DNA from: Polaromonas glacialis
GTDB taxonomy: Bacteria; Pseudomonadota; Gammaproteobacteria; Burkholderiales; Burkholderiaceae_C
Assembly (NCBI RefSeq): GCF_000709345.1
Contig: NZ_KL448328.1
Location: forward strand, 17,011 to 81,010
Reading direction: 5' to 3'
DNA length: 64,000 nucleotides
This document shows, one piece after another, positions 57,727 through 64,000 of the stretch. Numbering within the stretch: the stretch's first letter is position 1; the number at the start of each line of letters is the position of its first letter. A model generated the notes under the pieces. The model was not told the origin of the DNA and ran no database searches. It was given only the letters and a program-made list of their open reading frames with translations. The translations under genes and the position numbers were made by a program.

Positions 57727-59928
57727 TCACCCCTGGCCAGTCTTGCCTGCCAGGGCCTGGCCAACGGCACGCGCCAGGGTGTCGAGGGTGTAGGGTTTGA
57801 GCACCAGTTCAAACCCATACGGCCCCTCCCTGGCCATGACCGCGTTGTACCCGCTGGTGAGCACCACCGGCAGGCCGGGATAGCGCCGGCGCACCTCCAG
57901 GCCCAGTTCAATGCCGTTCATGCCGGGCATGACCACGTCGGAAAACACCAGTTCGAAGCCGCCGCCGTCCGTGCCCAGCAGCGCCAGCGCCGCAGCGGCG
58001 CTGGCCGCCCAGACCGTCCGGTAGCCCTGTGCCGCCAGCATCTCGCACGTTATCTCGCCCAGGATGTCGTTGTCTTCCACCACCAGCACCTTGGGGCCCG
58101 GTGCATCCGCGTTCTGTCCGGGCAGCGCTGCCCGGGCGTGTGGCGCCGCAGCGCCCTCCTCGGCCCACGGCAGGTACAGCGTAAAGACCGCGCCCTGGCC
58201 CGGCGCGCTCGTGACCGCGATCTCGCCGCCCGACTGTCGGGCAAAGCCAAACACCTGGCTCAGGCCCAGGCCGGTGCCCTTGCCGACTTCCTTGGTCGTG
58301 TAAAACGGCTCGAAGATTGCTTCGAGCTGGTCGGCGGCAATGCCGCAGCCGGTGTCACGCACCGAGATGGCCACGAAATCGCCTGGCTGCATGTCCCGGC
58401 CCGGGCCCGCCGGGAGACGATCAACCCGCTGCACTTGCACGGTGATCCGTCCCTGGGCGTCCATGGCGTCGCGCGCGTTGACGAGCAGGTTGACCAGCGC
58501 GGTGTCAAACTGGTTGACGTCGGCTTGGCCGTGGCAGCAGTTCACCCCGCAGGCCTTCAGCTCGATGGCGACCTGCTCGCCCATCAGCGGGCGCACCAGA
58601 ACGAGCACGCCTTGCACCTGCTCGTTCACGTTGAACACCTCGGGCCTGAGCGACTGCTGCCGGGCAAAAGCGAGCAGCTGGCCGGTGAGCTTGGCTGCGC
58701 GCGCGACCGTGTCGAAAATCCGGTCCAGGTACTGCCCCCGCTGGTCCTGGGCCAGGCCGGGACTGCGCAGCAGCTCGGCCGAGGCGCCGATCACCGCCAG
58801 CAAGTTGTTGACGTCATGCGCTACGCCGCCGGTGAGCTGGCCCAGCGCGTCGAGCTTTTGCGATTGGCGCAGTGCATTTTCCGTGTGCAGCAGCTCGGTC
58901 GTGCGGTGGTCGAGCACTTCGTGGGTCTGGCGCAGGTCGAGTTCTGCCTGCAGCCGCTGAAGAGCCGTCCAGGTCCGCTCGGCCACTTCCTCGACCAGCG
59001 CCTGCTCGTCCTGCGTCCAGGCGCGGGGCCGGGGATCGATCACAAAAAAGATCACGGCCAGGCGACCGTCCTTGATCAACGGGGCATCGATGAACGCCCG
59101 GGTACCGACCGCCTGGTAAGCGGACGCGTAGGCCGTTCCGGCGGTCAGCGGGTCGGTGGCGCTGTCGGTCACCACGACGGTTCGGCCTGCCCGCAACTGG
59201 GCAATCATCAAGGGCCCATACGTGTCAAGCCAGTGGGTTCCCACCACGCTGGAAAAACCGCCGGCCGTCCAGTCGTGATGAATCTGCATCCACTCGCCCG
59301 CTACGTCAACCTCCCCATAGCCGACGCAGCTCACCGTGAGGTACCGGCCCAGCTTTTCGGCCGCCACCGCCTTCAGTTGCTCGAGTGTGTCGGCTGCGCG
59401 AAGGGCGCCTGCGAGTTCGAGCCAAAACGCCTGGCGCGCTTGCGCGCGCACCAGTTCCGTCGTCTCGGTGGTGATGCAATGCACGCCGACGACCGCGCCG
59501 TGCTCGTCGCGCAAGCAAAGAAAGGAAAACGTCCACCAGGTCGGCTCGGGGTAGCCGTGGCGCGCCAGGGTGAGCGCCATGTTGTCGTAGGAAGACCCCT
59601 GGCCGCTTAGGGCCTGGCGCAGCATCGGCTCGAAGTCGGCCCACAGCTCGGGCCACACCCGGGCAAACGGCCGACCCATCGCGCCGTCCCCGTGTTGGCC
59701 CAGCATCGGCGCGTAGGCGTCGTTGAAAAAGAAGATAAACTCCGGGCCCCACAGGACATACATCGGCCTGGGGCTGCCCAGCACGGTCGCAAGCACGGCC
59801 TTCAGGCCGCTGGGCCAGCCCTCGGGCGCGCCCAGCGGATGTGCGCTCCAGTCCTGTGCCTTGATGCGCGCGCCCATCTGGCCCGCATGCGCCAGAAAGT
59901 CCGGCCCGGCCGGCGCGGCTTCAGTCAT
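57727..59928 (-). CDS. Hybrid histidine kinase (PAS-GAF-HisKA-HATPase-REC)
   Basis: Soluble kinase of 733 residues. PAS-like domain at about 45-165 (RPMYVLWGPEFIFFFNDAYAPMLG), GAF-like domain at 175-325, HisKA with His371 in LTGGVAHDVNNLLAVIG, HATPase (N-box LVNLLVNARDAMD, G1 RDTGCGI, G2 GTGLGLSQVFGF), and a receiver with Asp664 in LVFSDVVMPGMNG. The HDVNNLL H-box places it in the HisKA_4-like/Caulobacter-type branch. It may be the source of phosphate for the orphan regulator encoded 0.7 kb away on the other strand. Complete. Confidence 0.9.
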   Translation of the reverse strand: MTEAAPAGPDFLAHAGQMGARIKAQDWSAHPLGAPEGWPSGLKAVLATVLGSPRPMYVLWGPEFIFFFNDAYAPMLGQHGDGAMGRPFARVWPELWADFEPMLRQALSGQGSSYDNMALTLARHGYPEPTWWTFSFLCLRDEHGAVVGVHCITTETTELVRAQARQAFWLELAGALRAADTLEQLKAVAAEKLGRYLTVSCVGYGEVDVAGEWMQIHHDWTAGGFSSVVGTHWLDTYGPLMIAQLRAGRTVVVTDSATDPLTAGTAYASAYQAVGTRAFIDAPLIKDGRLAVIFFVIDPRPRAWTQDEQALVEEVAERTWTALQRLQAELDLRQTHEVLDHRTTELLHTENALRQSQKLDALGQLTGGVAHDVNNLLAVIGASAELLRSPGLAQDQRGQYLDRIFDTVARAAKLTGQLLAFARQQSLRPEVFNVNEQVQGVLVLVRPLMGEQVAIELKACGVNCCHGQADVNQFDTALVNLLVNARDAMDAQGRITVQVQRVDRLPAGPGRDMQPGDFVAISVRDTGCGIAADQLEAIFEPFYTTKEVGKGTGLGLSQVFGFARQSGGEIAVTSAPGQGAVFTLYLPWAEEGAAAPHARAALPGQNADAPGPKVLVVEDNDILGEITCEMLAAQGYRTVWAASAAAALALLGTDGGGFELVFSDVVMPGMNGIELGLEVRRRYPGLPVVLTSGYNAVMAREGPYGFELVLKPYTLDTLARAVGQALAGKTGQG

Positions 59929-60018
59929 GGTTGGTCAGTCATGGGCCATGATGCACTTTCGGGCTGACGCAAAACGGACGGCGCATGACGGGAGGATTTT
60001 GCAACTTGCTATGGGCCG

Positions 60019-60195
60019 TCACCAAACGGTCACGGTGGAAAACCCGGCGGCCACCAGCACCATGCCCACCATCAGCGCGAGCGCCAGGCCAATGGACATG
60101 CGCAGCCGCAGGCGACGCTTCTGGCGGGTCCTGTGGTCGCAGTAAGCGCGGTAGTCGCGGTTGTCCCAGTTGACGGGGTGGTTGGGAAAAAGCAT
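60019..60195 (-). CDS. Small single-pass membrane protein
   Basis: A 58-residue protein MLFPNHPVNWDNRDYRAY followed by basic QKRRLRLRMS and one membrane helix (IGLALALMVGMVLVAAGF). ATG 60195 has AAGGAAG six bases upstream and is preferred to ATG 60213. It faces away from the response-regulator gene. Function unknown. Confidence 0.55.
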   Translation of the reverse strand: MLFPNHPVNWDNRDYRAYCDHRTRQKRRLRLRMSIGLALALMVGMVLVAAGFSTVTVW

Positions 60196-60657
60196 GGGCA
60201 CTTCCTTGTCCATCGGTGTGGAGGGGTTCGCTGCACAGGGCCGGTGCACGCCCGGTTCCATGGCGGCCAGGTCCCCTGCCGGGGGAGGTCGAGCCCAGTT
60301 TCGTCAAGACCGCGCTTGCCGCCAATCACGCCGATGGGGCACCCCATGAAAGCGGGTCGCGTTCGTCCTTGCAGCGCCTGTCTGCGCAGTGTCACTCTTG
60401 AATAGGCAGCTTTGTCACGAGTTTCAGGGGCTTTAACAGCGGGAATAAGCTGAAGCAAAAAATGGTAAAAAGTGAAACACTAAAAATACAATGGTATTTT
60501 TGGATAAATTTGTTACCACCTTGATATTGACAAGCCTTTCTCGCTGGAAAACTACCCGTTCCGATCCAGAGTTCAGAGCGCGCCGGACAGCCGGTAGAAC
60601 GGTCACGAAAAACATTCTGCTGGATAGCCATCTACGGGAAACGTATGGAAATTTGTA

Positions 60658-61437
60658 ATGAATCAAAAGGGCCCCCCCGATTCTTTGATCAAGAGCGCCT
60701 TGCCGTCGGCTAGTTACCATTTGACCCCGCATGGCGCCGCGCAGCCCGTGTGGCCGGGATTTCTCACCGGCCAGGCCGAGCAGCCGGTGCGCGTGCTGCT
60801 GGTCGATGACGATGCGCCCATGCGCCGCGAGATCGCCCGCGAACTGCTGGCCGATCGGCGCGTCTGCCTGGTGGGGCAAGGCAGCAGCGTGCGCGAAGGG
60901 CGCCAGCTGATCAGCCAGAGCGACTTTGACGTCCTGCTGGTGGACCTGAACCTGGGCGATGGCACCGGCTTTGCCCTGATCGAGCACCTCAAAACCGTGC
61001 GCCCCGCAGCCGAGGCGATTGTCATTTCGGCGATGGAAGACGCGCAGCACGCCTTGAGAGCGTTCGAGCTTGGCGCCACCGGCTACCTGGTGAAAAATTC
61101 CTGGTTCGGCAGCTTTCCCCAGGCGGTGCTCCAGGTCGTCAATGGCGGCGCCTCCATCACGCCGAATCTGGCGCGCAGGCTTCTGGGCAAATTCGAGCCC
61201 GCAGGGGGCAGCGCGCCTGCTGCGGCGAACCCTCACAAGGCCAGGGACGTACTGTCCGAGCGTGAGAAAGCCGTGCTCACGCTCGTCGCCGCGGGCCACA
61301 CAAGCACGGACATCGGCACGCGCCTTGGCATCGGCAGCCAAACCGTCAACACGCACATCAAGAACATCTATCGCAAGCTCAATGTGCACAACCGCGCCCA
61401 TGCGGTGAGTTTTGCTGCGACCCACGGACTTTTCTAA
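60658..61437 (+). CDS. NarL/FixJ-family response regulator (paralogue of 14532-15353)
   Basis: A 259-residue regulator. Receiver: VRVLLVDDDAPMRREIARELL, phospho-Asp in DVLLVDLNLGDGTGFAL, Lys in GYLVKNSWFGSF; LuxR-type helix-turn-helix LSEREKAVLTLVAAGHTSTDIGTRLGIGSQTVNTHIKNIYRKLNVHNRAHAV. The core is almost the same as in the 14.5-kb copy (for example WPGFL-GQAEQPVRVLLVDDDA and AEAIVISAMEDAQHAL). ATG 60658 has GGAAAT upstream. A long AT-rich leader (60420-60657) probably holds its promoter. It is nearest to the hybrid kinase at 57.7 kb. Confidence 0.9.
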   Translation: MNQKGPPDSLIKSALPSASYHLTPHGAAQPVWPGFLTGQAEQPVRVLLVDDDAPMRREIARELLADRRVCLVGQGSSVREGRQLISQSDFDVLLVDLNLGDGTGFALIEHLKTVRPAAEAIVISAMEDAQHALRAFELGATGYLVKNSWFGSFPQAVLQVVNGGASITPNLARRLLGKFEPAGGSAPAAANPHKARDVLSEREKAVLTLVAAGHTSTDIGTRLGIGSQTVNTHIKNIYRKLNVHNRAHAVSFAATHGLF

Positions 61438-61806
61438 CGCCGCCCCAAGCGCCTTCTGCAGCGCCCATCGATCAGAGATTCCACCACAGGGCAGGTGCCC
61501 CGTGCTGGTTGTCTGTCTTGTCGAGCGTATACATTGCGGTCATCAGCCGGCCCGATCGCTTGTTGCCTCGGGCACCAGGTCGCGCCGCGCTACAGCGGCC
61601 TTGATCGGTTGAAAGCGCGTTGTGTACCGACCTGATCCCCGCAGCGCCAGCGCCTGGGGTCGCGCTATCGCAGCGCACCGGGGTGTTAGGGCATAGGGCA
61701 TAGGGCAAACGGGCTACGCACCTGTTCGCAAAGCTCTGCCGTAACGGCGTATATTTTCAAAAGCTAGTTGCATTGGCTTTTCACCCAACACCCGGGGAGC
61801 GTCACC
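61438..61806. other. Intergenic region
   Basis: No gene supported. A short tandem GGGCATA repeat lies at about 61688-61704. Confidence 0.4.
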
Positions 61807-62115
61807 ATGGTTACCCAGCTGTCTTATCCATCCGTCGTCTTGGCATCGGGCCCAGCGGAAAAAACCGACGAACAACAAAACTGGCGCCTCCAAGCTGCGG
61901 CGCCCTGTGTTCACCTATTGATCGGCGCGGTGTGTGCGGCGGTTACTCTGCCTTTTGGCCTGAGGGCCGCCGCTTTGGCGCCCGTCGCCCTAGGCTTTGC
62001 GAAAGGTATTTTGAACCACCATGCCGGGAAGGATGCCGATCCCGCTAACCTGGTCTGGATCATTGCTGGCGCCGCGCTGGTTGTCGGCGCCGCCAAGCTG
62101 GCCGGGCTGGCTTGA
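61807..62115 (+). CDS. Small predicted membrane protein
   Basis: A 102-residue protein from ATG 61807 with GGGGAG upstream. Two hydrophobic segments (CVHLLIGAVCAAVTLPFGL, about 34-52, and LVWIIAGAALVVGAAKLAGLA, about 82-102) flank a loop with GILNHHAGKDADPAN. No family recognised; an inner-membrane protein of unknown role. Confidence 0.6.
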   Translation: MVTQLSYPSVVLASGPAEKTDEQQNWRLQAAAPCVHLLIGAVCAAVTLPFGLRAAALAPVALGFAKGILNHHAGKDADPANLVWIIAGAALVVGAAKLAGLA

Positions 62116-62128
62116 GCCAAGCCGTCGC

Positions 62129-62497
62129 ATGCTTTACGAGGTCACCGTCCTCAGGCGCAGCGGCATGAGGCTCCAGCAGTCGGAATGGCCCAGGCCACAG
62201 GTCTTGACGCTGGAGGTGCGCGACTAGGATGGTTCGAGCAACAACTTCAAGCGCCACATGCGGGTGGCCAACCTCTTCCTCATCAACGGCTGCACCAGGC
62301 AGACGGTGGCCACCGTCTTTGATCCGGAATTGCTGATGACCACGGCGGACGCAATGTTGATCCGGGGCACGGAGGTGGAAGTCATCAACAAGCGAACCCA
62401 TGAGTTTGTGCAGATGTGGCTGTGCCGGCCGACGATCTACCAGGGGGCCCCGCTCAAGCCGTTTGACACGTCGATTCCAGCATTCGGACAGCCTTGA
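62129..62497 (+). pseudogene. Unknown gene interrupted by an in-frame amber codon
   Basis: ATG 62129 reads MLYEVTVLRRSGMRLQQSEW...LEVRD, then TAG (62225-62227), and continues in the same frame DGSSNNFKRHMRVANLFLINGC to a stop at 62497. Both halves look coding (GTEVEVINKRTHEFVQMWLCRP), so this is one 122-codon gene with a nonsense mutation. I do not recognise the family. Confidence 0.55.
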
Positions 62498-62965
62498 GCG
62501 GGAGCTGCCAGCGCCATGAAATCGCTTTCTTGCGCAAGCACCAAGTGAGCAAGACCCAATTTCAGGTCGGCGTCAACAGCCAGGTGCCCTGCAGGTGGGC
62601 GAGCGCGAGTTCCAGCACACCATCGAGCCGCTGCTGTACAAGCGCCAAGGACCCGCCTGGGGGACCGAATACGCACTGAGTGACATTCAAAAGCCCATGG
62701 GCCTGTCCACCGACACCGTGCCGCATACCCTGCCGGAGAATGAACCTTTGCGAAGGTCAAAAACCCGTTGCACAACCTTTGTACAAGATTTCAATTTCGG
62801 AAAAAGCCGTAAGCACTGGCTACCGGACCTGTTTGAGAGGGATGACTTCGCCCACAATGTGTTGTGCGCACGTCATCAGTTGATGCGGCGCAGCCTGCCA
62901 GGGCAGGCCCGAGGCTTTGGGCCTTGGCCCACGCTCGATGAGCCGCGAAGGAAAGCGAGGCCATC
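62498..62965. other. Stretch without a convincing gene
   Basis: Parts look like degraded coding sequence (a frame with GEREFQHTIEPLLYKRQG at about 62596-62650) but no intact gene or known domain is visible. The end supplies the ribosome site of the P450 fragment. Confidence 0.35.
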
Positions 62966-63793
62966 ATGCAAACCGACATACCGGACAAACTCGTGGCACA
63001 ACCGCCGCACGTTCTGCGCCACTATGACGAACTGCCGGGTCCGCGCGGCATTCCACTGCTGGGCAATGCACTGCAGATCGAAGCGCCGCGCTTTCACCAG
63101 CAACTCGAACAGTGGTGCGGCGAGTACGGACCCCTGTTCAAGCTGCAAATTGGCAATCGCAAGATGCTGGTGGTCGGTGACCATCAGGTGGTGGCTTCGC
63201 TCTTGCGTGATCGGCCTGACGGCCTGCGCCGCACGACCCGCTTCAAAGCCATCTGTATCGAAATGGGTTTGCCGCTCGGCGTGTTCGCCGCCAATGGCGA
63301 CACCTGGCGGCGCCAACGCCGCATGGTGATGGCGGGGTTTGATCCGGGGCATGTCAAGCGCTACTTCCCCGCCTTGCAGGCGGTTTCGCAGCGCCTGGTC
63401 GGGCGCTGGCAACGGGCCGCTCAGCAGGGTCTGGCATTCGGCGCACGGGTCAATACGCTGGAGTCTGACGACGACGTGATCCAGCAGCACCTGGACAAAA
63501 TCTTCCCGGCCCTTAACAAACGCATCCTCTCGCCCGTGCCGATCTGGCGCTTCATGCGCTCTGCGGCCGACCGCCAGCTCGAGCGCAGCATTGCCGAGGT
63601 TAATTCGGCCGTCGCCGGTTTCCTTGCGCAGGCCAGAAGGCGCATGCAGGCCGATTCCCTCTTGCGCGAACACCCCCGCAACCTCGGTTGTTGGCCCGGC
63701 TGGTGGTCGGGCGCAAACGCGACGGACGGTGCAATTACGACCCGCTGGCCAAGCACTGCAAGTGGGCAATCAGGTTGGCGACTGGATCGATAA
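62966..63793 (+). pseudogene. Cytochrome P450 fragment with internal deletion and lost C-terminus
   Basis: ATG 62966 reads a typical bacterial P450 start: ELPGPRGIPLLGNALQIEAPRFHQQLEQWCGEYGPLFKLQIG, then LPLGVFAANGDTWRRQRRMVMAGF. After RWQRAAQQ the sequence jumps to GLAFGARVNTLESDDDVIQ, missing about 25 residues of helix region. Similarity ends near HPRNL (63690); the I-helix, ExxR and heme-cysteine loop are absent and the rest of the frame is unrelated. It cannot bind heme. Confidence 0.75.
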
Positions 63794-63998
63794 CTTGCTT
63801 AAATTCTTCCTGGCGCAATGCCTCACCCAAATCCAGACCAACAGCACCGACGATGAAAATCGGCGCAGAAGACGCTTCAGTCAATTGCCGGCATGTCTTG
63901 CGCAGCAAATCAAGTACAGCCTCTTTCGCTTCAGCGACAGCGGCCGGGGCGAACGCCATTACCGTGGTGTTCAATACAACGCTTTGATTTTCTTCCAT
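63735..63998 (-). CDS. Hypothetical protein at the right edge
   Basis: An 87-residue frame from ATG 63998: MEENQSVVLNTTVMAFAPAA, AVAEAKEAVLDLLRKTCRQL, SAPIFIVGAVGLDLGEALRQEEFKQVIDPVANLIAHLQ. The alternating helices look protein-like and it overlaps only the unrelated end of the P450 fragment. No family recognised; its upstream region is outside the window. Confidence 0.45.
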   Translation of the reverse strand: MEENQSVVLNTTVMAFAPAAVAEAKEAVLDLLRKTCRQLTEASSAPIFIVGAVGLDLGEALRQEEFKQVIDPVANLIAHLQCLASGS

Positions 63999-64000
63999 TG

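Noticed and set aside
57385..59610. 741-codon open frame on the plus strand
   Set aside because: Fully antisense to the hybrid kinase whose domains are all intact; no recognisable motif.

Overview
The window looks like plasmid or other accessory DNA from a GC-rich betaproteobacterium of the Burkholderiales, most likely a Polaromonas/Comamonadaceae relative. The evidence is a TrfA-type replication gene with iterons and DnaA boxes, a small ParA partition operon, several Bug/TctC solute receptors, a Burkholderiales-type porin, and many insertion-sequence scars. No rRNA, tRNA or CRISPR array was found. The genus is an inference; no database search was possible.

Layout. 1-2.0 kb: end of an IS3 element beside a tyrosine recombinase that lacks one catalytic arginine. 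2.2-5.1 kb: plasmid backbone (parA and a small DNA-binding partner flanked on both sides by 12-bp-phased repeats; origin with iterons and DnaA boxes; trfA-like gene). 5.3-8.2 kb: an IS1595 element inserted exactly in the LexA operator of a umuDC operon whose umuC is itself frameshifted. 8.5-17.1 kb: lipoprotein, hybrid histidine kinase, BON protein, response regulator, toxin-antitoxin pair. 17.2-42.2 kb: catabolic block with three divergently regulated units. Unit A (LysR at 21.4 kb) has SnoaL-like, Bug and nitroreductase genes plus a porin. Unit B (TetR at 33.8 kb) has an FAH hydrolase, Bug receptor, extradiol-type VOC dioxygenase, flavin monooxygenase, outer-membrane channel, MFS transporter, cupin and amidohydrolase. 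Unit C (LysR at 41.1 kb) has a Bug receptor, flavin monooxygenase, FAH hydrolase, carboxylesterase and a second VOC dioxygenase. B and C repeat the same logic: hydroxylate an aromatic ring, cleave it next to the hydroxyls, hydrolyse the product. A pair of about 70-bp imperfect direct repeats brackets the block.

42.3-48 kb: sensor kinase, serine recombinase with a possible res site, an Xre/ImmA metalloprotease pair with an unknown partner, and an hsdM relic followed by an AlbA-domain gene. 48.2-53.7 kb: tightly overlapping five-gene chaperone operon (TPR, J-like, GrpE-like, Hsp70, zinc ribbon). 54.3-57.0 kb: three overlapping or closely spaced genes, an astacin metalloprotease with a repetitive C-terminal tail, an MvdD-like ATP-grasp ligase and a YbaY/YscW-like protein. 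I consider this the best candidate for an undescribed system, possibly a ribosomally made, ester- or amide-crosslinked product whose substrate is the protease tail. 57.3-64 kb: comM relic, second hybrid kinase, second copy of the response regulator, small membrane proteins and several decaying genes, including an amber-interrupted ORF and a deleted P450.
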